From Thermoflexaceae bacterium (GTDB taxonomy: Bacteria; Chloroflexota; Dehalococcoidia; Tepidiformales; Tepidiformaceae): a DNA stretch of 64,000 bases. The notes below the pieces were generated by a model, which was not told the DNA's origin, did no database searches, and was given only the letters and a program-made list of their open reading frames with translations. The DNA is taken from NCBI GenBank assembly GCA_015075555.1, contig JABTUD010000001.1:124001-188000 (forward strand). Reading direction: 5' to 3'. Shown here piece by piece: positions 54,469 to 62,394 of the stretch (positions are counted from its first letter, which is position 1; every line of letters begins with the position of its first letter). Position numbers and translations under genes: made by a program.

Positions 54469-55173
54469 ATGGCCGAACCGGAACTGGTTCAACGCGCCTA
54501 TACCGCGATCATGCGCCACAGCGTGGAGCACGGGGTTGCCCCGCACTACACCACCCTCGCGCGCGAGCTTGCCATCACCCCCGACGAAGCGCGCAACCTG
54601 CAGCAGGAGGCGGCAAGATCATCCGTCGGCTGCTGGATAAGCGCCGATACTGACTACATCCATTCGTTCGCCCCCTTCTCCAACCTCCCCACCCAGTACC
54701 GGGTGAGCGTCGATGGCATCGAGAAGTGGTACGGCCAGTGAGGGCTTGAATCGCTGGCCGTGCGCTGGCTTTTCCCCGGCAAGGAAGTCCGCATCGATGC
54801 CCCCTGCCTCGATTGCGGCGACCCGATCGTCGTCCGCATGCGCGATGAAGAGATCCTGGAAGTTGACCCGCCCGGGACCGTCGGGCACACGGTTCGCTCG
54901 TTCACCAAGAGGAGCGATGAATCTTCCGCATTCAGGTGAAGCCTCATGAACCTCTTCCGGTCGGAAGAGCACGTGAGGCGCTGGTCGCGATACGATCCGG
55001 AATCGGCCGACGGCATTCTGCCGCTTGCCGAATGGGCCCGCATCTTCAGCGGACCGCTCTTCCGCGAACGCCTCCGCGAGGATTACCTTTCCCGGCGCGG
55101 CGAAGGCATTGCCGCCTTCATGCAGGCCCTGGCGAGCGTCCCCCGGACAGGGCCGTTCTGGCTGCCGGGATAG
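54469..55173 (+). CDS. merB: MerB-type organomercurial lyase with two in-frame UGA (selenocysteine) codons
   Basis: One frame of 234 codons from ATG 54469 (SD AGGGAGG upstream) to the stop ending at 55173, interrupted only by TGA at 54739-54741 (codon 91) and 54937-54939 (codon 157). It has the MerB layout: N-terminal winged helix (APHYTTLARELAITPDEARN), FAPFSNLPTQYRVSVDG, then KWYGQ-U-GLESLA, APCLDCGDPIVVRM, DESSAFR-U-SLMNLFRSEEH. Codon 91 aligns with MerB Cys96 (in AWCALDT) and codon 157 with Cys159 (before HVHFFAS), the two carbon-mercury cleaving cysteines; Asp99 is replaced by Glu94. With selA in the window, both UGAs probably encode selenocysteine. MerB splits the C-Hg bond to release Hg(II). 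No merA or merR is adjacent. Confidence 0.8.
54731..54761 (+). promoter_or_regulatory. Stem-loop enclosing the first merB UGA
   Basis: ACGGCCAG (54731-54738) and CTGGCCGT (54754-54761) are a perfect 8-bp inverted repeat; the UGA begins the 15-base loop. The fold is not the standard SECIS form but may help recoding. Confidence 0.45.
54952..54969 (+). promoter_or_regulatory. SECIS-like hairpin after the second merB UGA
   Basis: CTCTTCC (54952-54958) and GGAAGAG (54963-54969) form a perfect 7-bp stem with a GGTC loop. The loop starts after 19 bases following the UGA; the E. coli fdhF SECIS has a GGUC-type loop after 18 bases, which SelB recognises. Confidence 0.65.
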
Positions 55174-55284
55174 CCGCCCGCAATCCTCAGGGCCCTGGCC
55201 CGGGCGCCACGTTGCGGGGCTAACCATGACCGCCGCCGCACCTTGCCCTACCATGACCGGCAGGGGAGACCCCCGGGGGCGCAG

Positions 55285-56484
55285 ATGACCGATTGGATCG
55301 CGGACGAACGGAAGTACCTGTTCCAGAACTACGGGCGCCAGCCAGTCGTGCTGGTTCGCGGCGAAGGTACGCGTGCATGGGATGCGGACGGCAAGGAGTA
55401 CCTCGACTTCGTCGGTGGCCTGGCCGTGAACGTGCTGGGTCATGCCAGCCCTGTCGTCGCCGAGGCGCTGGCGCTCCAGTCGCAGCAGCTCATCCACACC
55501 TCGAACCTCTACTACACGACGCCGATGATCGAGCTGGCGAAGCTGCTGGTCGAAAACTCATGCCTCGACCGGGTGTTCTTCTGCAATTCGGGGGCCGAGG
55601 CGATTGAAGCGGCTATCAAGCTCGCGCGGCGCTGGGGCCTCGACACGCGTGGTGGCGCCTTCGAAATCATCGCCACGCACGACGGTTTCCATGGCCGCAC
55701 TATGGGTGCCCTTGCTGCCACCGGGACTGCCCGTTACCGGGAACCATTCGAGCCGCTCGTCCCCGGCTTCGTACACGTCCCGTGGAACGACCTCGATGCC
55801 ATCCGGTCCGCGACCGGGCCGAAGACGCTCGCCGTGCTTCTCGAACCAATCCAGGGCGAAGGCGGGGTCAACGTTCCCTCTCCCGGGTTCCTTCCCGGCG
55901 TGCGCGAATGGTGCACAAGCAACAACCTCCTGCTCATCCTCGATGAGGTTCAGACCGGCATGGGGCGGACGGGGACCCTCTGGGCATACGAGCAGGAGGG
56001 CATAGAGCCAGACATCATGTGCGTGGCCAAGGGCCTCGCCGGCGGAGTGCCGATCGGCGCGGTGCTTGCCCGCGAGGCGATCGCCGCTCACCTCGTTCCG
56101 GGCGACCACGGCACCACCTTCGGTGCGAATCCGCTCGCCGCGGCCGTCGGAACGGCAACCCTTCGCCACATCATTGACAACGGCCTGCCTGCGCAGGCCG
56201 CCCGCGCCTCCGAGCGCCTTGCTGCCCGCCTTCGCTCCATGGAAGACAGGCTGCCGGTCGTCACCGAGGTGCGCGGGAGGGGGCTGCTGCTCGCGGTCGC
56301 ATTCTCACGCGACATAGCGGCCGAGGTCGTGGCCTCCTGCCGCCAGCGTGGCCTCCTCATCAATGGCGTGCGACCCAATGCTATTCGCCTCATGCCGCCG
56401 CTTACAGTCACTGACGACGAGATCTTCCGCGCCTGTGACATCCTCGACGAGGCTATTGCTGCGGTGACCGGAACGCCCGGATAA
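55285..56484 (+). CDS. argD: Acetylornithine aminotransferase family enzyme
   Basis: A 399-residue class III PLP aminotransferase: YLDFVGGLAVNVLGHASPVV, NSGAEAIEAAIKLARRWGLD, LILDEVQTGMGRTGTLWAYE and the PLP lysine in CVAKGLAGGVPIGAVLA. Most like ArgD of arginine synthesis; ornithine or 4-aminobutyrate aminotransferases are alternatives. No arg genes are adjacent. ATG 55285 is chosen. Confidence 0.9.
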   Translation: MTDWIADERKYLFQNYGRQPVVLVRGEGTRAWDADGKEYLDFVGGLAVNVLGHASPVVAEALALQSQQLIHTSNLYYTTPMIELAKLLVENSCLDRVFFCNSGAEAIEAAIKLARRWGLDTRGGAFEIIATHDGFHGRTMGALAATGTARYREPFEPLVPGFVHVPWNDLDAIRSATGPKTLAVLLEPIQGEGGVNVPSPGFLPGVREWCTSNNLLLILDEVQTGMGRTGTLWAYEQEGIEPDIMCVAKGLAGGVPIGAVLAREAIAAHLVPGDHGTTFGANPLAAAVGTATLRHIIDNGLPAQAARASERLAARLRSMEDRLPVVTEVRGRGLLLAVAFSRDIAAEVVASCRQRGLLINGVRPNAIRLMPPLTVTDDEIFRACDILDEAIAAVTGTPG

Positions 56485-56500
56485 GGGCCCCGCCCGGGTG

Positions 56501-56521
56501 TAGAATCCGCGCTGGGAGGAG
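56501..56521 (+). promoter_or_regulatory. -10 element and ribosome binding site of the nitrilase gene
   Basis: TAGAAT (56501-56506) and GGAGGAG (56515-56521), 6 bases before ATG 56528: a leadered transcript with a strong SD. Confidence 0.5.
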
Positions 56522-56527
56522 ACGAAC

Positions 56528-57589
56528 ATGGGCGATGAGTTCCGGGACTTTACCATTGCCGCCGTCCAGGCCGCCCCGGTGTACCTGGACCGCGACGCCA
56601 CCATCGACAAGGCCTGCCGCCTGATCGAAGACGCGGCCGCACTCGGGGCGGAGCTTGCTGTCTTCGGTGAGACGTTCGTGTCGGGCTATGCCTCCTTTGG
56701 CGCCTGGCCAGAACACCCGGCCTTTCGAGGGGCGCTCCTGCGATTCATCCTCAACGGGGTGGAGGTTCCCTCGCCGGCGACTGACGCCCTCTGCGCCGCC
56801 GCTCGCCGGGCAGGGATCGATGTGGCCATTGGCCTCGCCGAGCGTGACAGTGCCACCCACGGCTCCATCTACTGCACGCTCTTGTTCATCGGCCGGGAAG
56901 GCCGCATCTTCGGCAAGCACCGCAAGCTCAAGCCCACATTCTACGAGCGGAGTGTCTGGGGCGAAGGCGATGGCAGCACACTGCGGGTTTACGAACGCCC
57001 CTACGGACGCCTTGGCGGGCTGAACTGCTGGGAGCACCAGATGGTGCTGCCCGGCTATGCCCTCATCGCCCAGGGGCTACAGGTTCACGCCGGCGCCTGG
57101 CCGGGGTGGACCGAAACCCGCCAGGAAGTGCTCTCGCGCGCGTTCGCAATGCAGGCGGCCGCCTACGTCGTCATGACTGGCGCTGTTCTTCGCGAGCAGG
57201 ACATCCCTGCGGACCTGCGTGAGATCGTTCGCCCCATGAACGGGCATTCGGCCATCATCAACCCCCAGGGCGAGTTGATAGCGGGGCCGCTCCTGAACGA
57301 AGAGGGGATCCTCACGGCGAAGGCGAACCTGGGCCACGTCGCCTTCCTCAAAATGATCGCCGACCATGCGGGCCACTACACGCGCCCGGACGTCTTTGAG
57401 TTCCGCGTCAATACCTCTCCGAAGCAGGTGGCGGCATTCGAGCCGCGCCGCGTCCCGGCCGAGGTGACGGCCGCGATCGACGCCGGCCTCTCCCGGGGCC
57501 AGCTTCGCAGCCAGCATGAGCTGTACGGCGCCCTCTCCGACATTGCCCCCGAACTGCTGCCCGCACCCGGCGGCGGGAGCGCGGGGTGA
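56528..57589 (+). CDS. Nitrilase-family carbon-nitrogen hydrolase
   Basis: A 353-residue enzyme with the Glu-Lys-Cys triad: VFGETFVSGY, IFGKHRKLKPTFYERSVWGE and GGLNCWEHQMVLPGYAL. Length and the CWEH motif place it among aliphatic/aromatic nitrilases that turn nitriles into carboxylates. Its stop overlaps the SdpI-like gene by 4 bases. Confidence 0.9.
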   Translation: MGDEFRDFTIAAVQAAPVYLDRDATIDKACRLIEDAAALGAELAVFGETFVSGYASFGAWPEHPAFRGALLRFILNGVEVPSPATDALCAAARRAGIDVAIGLAERDSATHGSIYCTLLFIGREGRIFGKHRKLKPTFYERSVWGEGDGSTLRVYERPYGRLGGLNCWEHQMVLPGYALIAQGLQVHAGAWPGWTETRQEVLSRAFAMQAAAYVVMTGAVLREQDIPADLREIVRPMNGHSAIINPQGELIAGPLLNEEGILTAKANLGHVAFLKMIADHAGHYTRPDVFEFRVNTSPKQVAAFEPRRVPAEVTAAIDAGLSRGQLRSQHELYGALSDIAPELLPAPGGGSAG

Positions 57590-57945
57590 TAGTCGCGCTG
57601 CTGGTGATGACGCTGGCGGGCGTGATCGTCGTCACGCTCGGCTGGCTCGGCCTGCAGGGCAAGCTTCCGCGCAACCACGTGGCCGGGATTCGCACACCCT
57701 ACACAATGCGCAGCGACGAGACCTGGTACGCAACACACCGGCACGGTGGCCCCATTCTTATTTTTGCCGGGGTTGCAGCGGTTTCGGCCGGGCTGGCGCT
57801 GGTGCCATTTGCTGCCGCGGGCGCCGTGAGCGATTCATTGACCGCGGCCACGGCCCTGGCGATGGCCGCGGTCTTGTTGATGGCAGCGCTCGGCTCGTGG
57901 CTCATCGGCACACGCCGAGCGCGCGCTGAACTTGAAGCGCGCTAG
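57586..57945 (+). CDS. SdpI-family membrane protein
   Basis: A 119-residue protein with three membrane helices and the SdpI signature LPRNHVAGIRTPYTMRSDET just after the first. SdpI gives Bacillus immunity to a toxic peptide; most relatives are of unknown role. Coupled to the nitrilase gene by a GTGA overlap. Confidence 0.8.
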   Translation: MIVALLVMTLAGVIVVTLGWLGLQGKLPRNHVAGIRTPYTMRSDETWYATHRHGGPILIFAGVAAVSAGLALVPFAAAGAVSDSLTAATALAMAAVLLMAALGSWLIGTRRARAELEAR

Positions 57946-58262
57946 CCCGGCAGGGTGGCGGGTTCACCTGCGGGTTGCGCGCCCGGGACGTCAGGTTCGC
58001 CGGGCTCGTCGTCATCGCGGGGCCAGCCCCCCCACCACAGTTGGCAGTCGAAGCAGTGCCGGGTGTAGAGCACCTCGTCGAGGCAGCACCCGGCCAGCGC
58101 GACGCGCCCTTCTCGGGCCTCGGCAAGGACTGAGTAGCGGGGGTACCCGTAGAGTGCTCTTGCTGTCCATCGCGAACTGCACCGGGGGCATTCGAGCCCG
58201 TCTTCGTGGCGCGGGACACCTCCCCGCTCCTGCTGAGCCATGGTGATGACGAGCGGGGTCAT
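57942..58262 (-). CDS. Zinc-ribbon-like hypothetical protein
   Basis: About 106 residues with a CPRC pair (ECPRCSSRWTARALYGYPRY) and a second cysteine group (AGCCLDEVLYTRHCFDCQLW), likely a zinc ribbon. I recognise no function. Starts at 58262 or 58241 are both possible. It converges on the SdpI-like gene with overlapping stops and is divergent from the next enoyl-CoA hydratase. Confidence 0.6.
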   Translation of the reverse strand: MTPLVITMAQQERGGVPRHEDGLECPRCSSRWTARALYGYPRYSVLAEAREGRVALAGCCLDEVLYTRHCFDCQLWWGGWPRDDDEPGEPDVPGAQPAGEPATLPG

Positions 58263-58391
58263 GCCCTGTGGCGCTCTTTGCGTCTTCCGGCCGAAAGGCC
58301 ACCTTAGCCTTCTCAACACGCGCTGCTACCTCCTTATGGGTGTCTCACGGTACGCGCCGTGGCCGTCATCTCCTGTCGCGGTGCGATGGCG

Positions 58392-58423
58392 TAAGATCCG
58401 GGGACCACAAACGCGGGGTCCCC
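58392..58423 (+). promoter_or_regulatory. -10 element and palindrome before the enoyl-CoA hydratase gene
   Basis: TAAGAT (58392-58397), then GGGGACC (58400-58406) and GGTCCCC (58417-58423), a perfect 7-bp repeat around 10 bases that ends exactly at ATG 58424. Either an operator covering the transcript start or a hairpin blocking initiation. Confidence 0.45.
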
Positions 58424-59230
58424 ATGTCCTACGAATCGATTCTCTACGATGTCACCGATGGCGTCGCCACCATCACCCTGAACAAGCCGGAACGGCTTAA
58501 CGCTTTCGATGACGGGATGCTGCGTGAATGGCACGACGCCATCGCCCACGCCGACCGCGACCCCGATGCGCGCGTTGTCGTCATCACCGGCGCCGGCCGC
58601 GGCTTCTGCAGCGGCATGAACGTCTCCGACGAAGCCGGGGGCAGGGGCGTACTGCGCTCAACAGCAACTATCGCGCAGCGCCGCCAGAGCCTGCGCAACA
58701 GCGTTCACCCCATCCCGCGCGCTCTCATTCAGCTGGAAAAGCCCTACATTGCCGCCGTGAATGGCGCTGCTGCCGGGGCAGGGATGGATATGGCGACAAT
58801 GGCCGACATCCGCTTCGCCTCCACCTCGGCGAAGTTCGGCATGACGTACGTTCGCATGGGCCTCATCCCGGGCGACGGCGGCTGCTACACCCTTCCCCGC
58901 ATCGTGGGGACGGCCAAGGCGCTGGAACTGATCTGGTCGGGTGAGCTCATCACGGCCCAGCAGGCACTCGAGATCGGCTACGTCAGCGCCGTCTACGAAC
59001 CCGAGGAGCTCATGCCTCGCACCCTGGAGTTCGCCGCGCGCATCGCCCGCGGTCCCGCTACCGCGATCCAGCTTTCCAAGAAGCTCGTCTACCGCTCGCA
59101 GAACATCAGCTTTGATGAACACCTCGATATGGCACAGCTCGCAATGACCATCGCCCAGTCGACCGAGGACGCCAGGGAGGGCCCCCTGGCCTTCGTCGAA
59201 AAGCGCGAACCACGGTTCAAGGGCTTCTGA
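58424..59230 (+). CDS. Enoyl-CoA hydratase/isomerase family protein
   Basis: A 268-residue crotonase: ITLNKPERLNAFDDGML, oxyanion segment GAGRGFCSGMNVSDEAGG, VNGAAAGAGMDMATMADIRF and GLIPGDGGCYTLPRIVG. A role in acyl-CoA oxidation fits the acyl-CoA dehydrogenase 1.1 kb downstream. Confidence 0.9.
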   Translation: MSYESILYDVTDGVATITLNKPERLNAFDDGMLREWHDAIAHADRDPDARVVVITGAGRGFCSGMNVSDEAGGRGVLRSTATIAQRRQSLRNSVHPIPRALIQLEKPYIAAVNGAAAGAGMDMATMADIRFASTSAKFGMTYVRMGLIPGDGGCYTLPRIVGTAKALELIWSGELITAQQALEIGYVSAVYEPEELMPRTLEFAARIARGPATAIQLSKKLVYRSQNISFDEHLDMAQLAMTIAQSTEDAREGPLAFVEKREPRFKGF

Positions 59231-59242
59231 GCCTCCTGCTGC

Positions 59243-59764
59243 ATGACCCGCGCCCAACGCGATAGACACGGGCCCGGCAGCTCGCCTCGCAGCTACGCCG
59301 TCTCTGTCGTGACAGCGGCCGGTTCGGAGCGTGCGACGCTGGAAAACCTCATGCAGTTGTACCTGCACGACTTCAGCGAGTTCGATTCGAGCGACGTCGA
59401 TGAGGCGGGCAGGTACCGGTACCGGTATCTGCCTCTCTACTGGAGTGAGCCGGGCCGTTGGCCCTTCCTGGTGCGCGCGGACGGCAACATCGCGGGCTTC
59501 GCCCTCGTGCGGCACGCTGACGGCCGTTACCAGATGGCCGAGTTCTTTGTACTTCGCAGGTACCGCAGGCGCGGCGTCGGCGAAGAGGCCGCCCGGCAGG
59601 TCTTCGCGCGCTTCCCGGGCCCATGGCTCGTTGAGGAGCTTGCCGCGAACACCACCGCCATCAAGTTCTGGAGGTCGGTCATCGGGCGCTTTGCCGGCGG
59701 GTTCGATGAGGTGCAGGGCCCGGGCGGTCCCCAACAGCTCTTTGAATCACCGATGGCCGTCTGA
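59243..59764 (+). CDS. GNAT-family N-acetyltransferase
   Basis: A 173-residue acetyltransferase: AGFALVRHADGRYQMAEFFV, then the acetyl-CoA loop LRRYRRRGVGEEAARQVFAR and AIKFWRSVIGRF. Substrate unknown. ATG 59243 is 12 bases after the hydratase stop; later starts are possible because the first 20 residues are not conserved-looking. Confidence 0.8.
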   Translation: MTRAQRDRHGPGSSPRSYAVSVVTAAGSERATLENLMQLYLHDFSEFDSSDVDEAGRYRYRYLPLYWSEPGRWPFLVRADGNIAGFALVRHADGRYQMAEFFVLRRYRRRGVGEEAARQVFARFPGPWLVEELAANTTAIKFWRSVIGRFAGGFDEVQGPGGPQQLFESPMAV

Positions 59765-59791
59765 CCTCTTTGCCGGACCGCGAACCGGAAA

Positions 59792-59797
59792 TAGACT
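59792..59797 (+). promoter_or_regulatory. Leaderless -10 element of the UGA-peroxiredoxin gene
   Basis: TAGACT lies exactly 6 bases before ATG 59804, which supports that ATG rather than the GTG after the UGA as the true start. Confidence 0.6.
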
Positions 59798-59803
59798 GAG
59801 TTC

Positions 59804-60274
59804 ATGACGCTTGAAATCGGCAAACCCGCCCCCACATTCCTCCTCCGGGACAGGAACCGCGAGCAGGTCACGCTCGATTCGTTCCCGGGCAAACACCTGG
59901 TGCTTGCCTTCTACCCGCTGGCCTTCACCGGTGGCTGAGTGAGCGAGATGACCGCCTTCCGGGACACGAACTACCGGTTCCAGAAGGCGAATGCCCAGGT
60001 CCTGGGCATCAGCGTCGATTCCTTCGCCGTAGCGGGCGAGTTCGCCGAGAAGCTCGGCCTCGACTTCCCCCTCGTGAGCGATTTCCCGGCCAACAAGACC
60101 GGGCGCGACTACGGCGTCTTCAACGAGACCAGCGGCTTCCACAATCGCACCACCATCGTGCTCGATAGCGAGCGCATCGTGCGCGACGTTTACGTGGAGC
60201 CCCGCGATTTCGAGTCGCACCCCCGGCACGCGCTCGAGGTGCTGGCCGCCATGGGAGAGGACACGAGCGAGTAG
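59804..60274 (+). CDS. Selenocysteine peroxiredoxin (AhpC/TSA family, UGA at codon 45)
   Basis: A 156-residue peroxiredoxin if TGA 59936-59938 is read as selenocysteine. The N-terminus (MTLEIGKPAPTFLLRDRN) and LVLAFYPLAFTGG-U-VSEMTAFRD match the peroxiredoxin motif in which the peroxidatic Cys follows FTxx. LGISVDSFAVAGEFAEKLGL, DFPLVSDF and the rest continue in frame. Sec-peroxiredoxins (PrxU) are known in other bacteria and reduce peroxides. The codons before the UGA are in frame with what follows, and a leaderless promoter precedes ATG 59804. Confidence 0.88.
59930..59956 (+). promoter_or_regulatory. Possible recoding stem around the peroxiredoxin UGA
   Basis: GGTGG (59930-59934) can pair with CCGCC (59952-59956, one G-U pair) around the UGA. 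Weak; a SECIS without clear loop consensus. Confidence 0.25.
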
Positions 60275-60339
60275 CGCTCCTGCGCCGCTTCCGTCCCCGG
60301 CGTTCTATACTCGGCGTGCACCCCACGCCGAGGCCCGCC

Positions 60340-61509
60340 ATGCTCTTTCGCGACTCGCCCGAACACGCCGCCTTCCGCCAGGAGCTCCGTGACTTCCTCG
60401 CTGCAAACCTGGAAGGCGACTGGAACATGCGCAACGACCGCGACCACATCGAAGGGCCGGCTGCGGATTTCACGCGCCGGTTCCGCAAGCAGCTGGCGGC
60501 GCAGGGGTGGCTGACCATGGGGTGGCCGAAGGACTTCGGCGGCCAGGGCGCCAGCTACATGACCCAGACCGTCTATATGGAGGAGATGAGCGCCTCGGGA
60601 GCGCCGGGGGCGTACGACCAGGGCGTCTGGCTGGCGGGGCCGGCGCTCATGATGCACGGCACCACCGCCCAGCAGGACCGCTGGCTGCCCTCCATGCGCA
60701 CCGCCGACGTCCACTGGTGCCAGCTCTTCAGCGAGCCCGGCGCCGGCAGCGACCTCGCCGCCCTGCAGACCCGCGCCGTCCGCGACGGCGACGAGTACAT
60801 CGTCAACGGCCAGAAGATCTGGACCAGCGGCGCACAGGGGGCCGACTGGGGGATCCTTCTCGCCCGCACCGATGCCGATGCGCCCAAGCACCGCGGCATC
60901 AGCTACTTCATGCTCGACATGCGCTCGCCCGGCATCTCCATCCGCCCGCTGGTGAACTTGATGGGCAGCCCGCACTTCTGCGAGGTCTTTCTCGAAGATG
61001 TGCGCATCCCCGCAGATTGCCTGGTGGGCGAAGAGAACCGGGGCTGGTACATCGCCACTACCACGCTCGACCAGGAGCGGAGCTCCATCAACCGTGTTGT
61101 CATGACGCGCAGCACCCAGGAGGCGCTCGTCGACTACGTGCGCGAGCAGCCGTCCCTTCGCGCCCGCGCCGAGATCCGCCACGAGCTCGCCTCGCGTTCT
61201 ATCGACTTCGAAGTGGGCCGCTGGCTTTGCTATCGCGTCGCCGAGATGCAGAGCCGGGGCATTGTGCCGAACTACGAAGCCTCGATCTCGAAAGTCTTCG
61301 GCACCGAGCTGCAGCGCCAGATGGGCATCACCGGGATTCGTGTCGTAGGAATGGCAGGGCAGATTGAGCCCGGCTCTCCCTACGCGCCGCTCAAGGGGCG
61401 CCTCGAACGGTGGGCCCTGGCCGCGCCCAGCTACACCATCGCCGGGGGCACCAGCGAAGTGAACCGCAACATCATCGCCACCCGCGGCCTGGGGCTGCCG
61501 CGGGCGTAG
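60340..61509 (+). CDS. Acyl-CoA dehydrogenase
   Basis: About 389 residues with MLFRDSPEHAAFRQELRDFL, then LFSEPGAGSDLAALQTRAV, GQKIWTSGAQGADWGILLAR and QMGITGIRVVGMAGQIEPGS, typical of FAD-dependent acyl-CoA dehydrogenases. ATG 60340 with GAGG before it fits family N-termini; GTG 60316 is 4 bases after a TATACT hexamer (60306-60311) and less likely. Confidence 0.92.
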   Translation: MLFRDSPEHAAFRQELRDFLAANLEGDWNMRNDRDHIEGPAADFTRRFRKQLAAQGWLTMGWPKDFGGQGASYMTQTVYMEEMSASGAPGAYDQGVWLAGPALMMHGTTAQQDRWLPSMRTADVHWCQLFSEPGAGSDLAALQTRAVRDGDEYIVNGQKIWTSGAQGADWGILLARTDADAPKHRGISYFMLDMRSPGISIRPLVNLMGSPHFCEVFLEDVRIPADCLVGEENRGWYIATTTLDQERSSINRVVMTRSTQEALVDYVREQPSLRARAEIRHELASRSIDFEVGRWLCYRVAEMQSRGIVPNYEASISKVFGTELQRQMGITGIRVVGMAGQIEPGSPYAPLKGRLERWALAAPSYTIAGGTSEVNRNIIATRGLGLPRA

Positions 61510-61543
61510 GGGGCGCACCCGGCGATGCCTGCCCGGCGGCCTG

Positions 61544-62158
61544 CTAACCGCGACTGTCGTTGCGCCGCCTCTCCATGGACGTTAACCGGGCGGCAGCGAG
61601 CGTGAGCAGGACTCCCAGGGAGAGGCCGACCGCCACCAGTGGCGCCACAGTGCCGACTGGCGCCCAGCCCCCATCCCTGGCAGGGGTGGTGCCCGGGACT
61701 GCAGACGGGCCGGTCGCCGCTGGCAGCGCAAGCCCACTGCCCGTGTCGGGGGCATAGGGCGGGTAGTCGATTATCCCGAACAACACACATGCTTCCTCGG
61801 AGCCTTCACTCCGCCCGGGGCCGCTTATCGCCCGGACGCGGTAACAATAGCGCCCTCGCGGCGCCCAGATCTGGTCTGCGTATCGCGCAGACTCACCGTC
61901 CCTTACGGTGCCTACCAAAGCCCAGTCGTAAAGTGGTGGCTTACCAACGGCCGCCCGTTCCACCTCATAACTGGTTGCACCCACGACTGGCTGCCACACC
62001 ACCTCAACCGTCACGCCCTCGCGGGTCACGGGACCAGCGGTTGCCTGTACCCCACGCGGTGGCGGGACGGGGGTCTGCGCGAGTGCTGGTCGCACTATTC
62101 CAGGAAGCAGGGATAGTGCGGCCATGAACCGGGCCAGCCGTATCGCTTTCAAGAGCAT
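61544..62158 (-). CDS. Secreted/anchored protein with fibronectin III-like domain
   Basis: A 204-residue protein: signal peptide (MLLKAIRLARFMAALSLLPG), a beta-rich domain with ATSYEVERA and YCYRVRAISGPGRSEGSEEA resembling an Fn3 module, a Pro/Ala/Thr linker and a C-terminal membrane helix followed by RRR, so it is displayed outside the membrane. Last gene of a three-gene cluster of exported proteins. Confidence 0.65.
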   Translation of the reverse strand: MLLKAIRLARFMAALSLLPGIVRPALAQTPVPPPRGVQATAGPVTREGVTVEVVWQPVVGATSYEVERAAVGKPPLYDWALVGTVRDGESARYADQIWAPRGRYCYRVRAISGPGRSEGSEEACVLFGIIDYPPYAPDTGSGLALPAATGPSAVPGTTPARDGGWAPVGTVAPLVAVGLSLGVLLTLAAARLTSMERRRNDSRG

Positions 62159-62175
62159 TGTTCCCGTCCCCCGGC

Positions 62176-62394
62176 CTACTTCAGACTCGCGATGTCACGC
62201 AGGACTTCATCGACCTTCCTGCCGCTCCATGCCCCGCGCGGCGGTTCGCCAGCCGCCTGCACCTTATCCTCGATGGCGCCATCCACGTAGGCCGCACGCG
62301 CAGGCACCACCCCGAGAAGAGCTGCTCCACGCAATATGCCTAACATCAGCACCGGCCATCTGCCGATTACGTGTGACATTGCTGACTCCTTCAT
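62176..62394 (-). CDS. Small exported protein
   Basis: A 72-residue protein with a signal-like N-terminus (WPVLMLGILRGAALLGVVPA, then RAAYVDG) and a short charged mature part (KVDEVLRDIASLK). No family recognised. ATG 62394 overlaps the end of the upstream frame by 4 bases (ATGA), which supports both being real. Confidence 0.5.
   Translation of the reverse strand: MKESAMSHVIGRWPVLMLGILRGAALLGVVPARAAYVDGAIEDKVQAAGEPPRGAWSGRKVDEVLRDIASLK

Noticed and set aside
54946-55173. Small separate gene of 75 codons starting MNLFRSEEHV
   Set aside because: It is in frame with the upstream merB frame; only the UGA at 54937 and two codons lie between, and its start matches the region after MerB Cys159. 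It is the C-terminal third of merB.
54469-55173. merB as a simple pseudogene with two nonsense mutations
   Set aside because: Both stops are UGA, both align with catalytic Cys positions, the frame is otherwise intact, selA is present and a SECIS-like hairpin follows the second UGA. Pseudogene decay would also give frameshifts, UAA or UAG and other positions.
59939-60274. Peroxiredoxin start at GTG 59939
   Set aside because: It removes the catalytic position and the N-terminal third of the domain; the upstream frame is clearly peroxiredoxin and has its own leaderless promoter.
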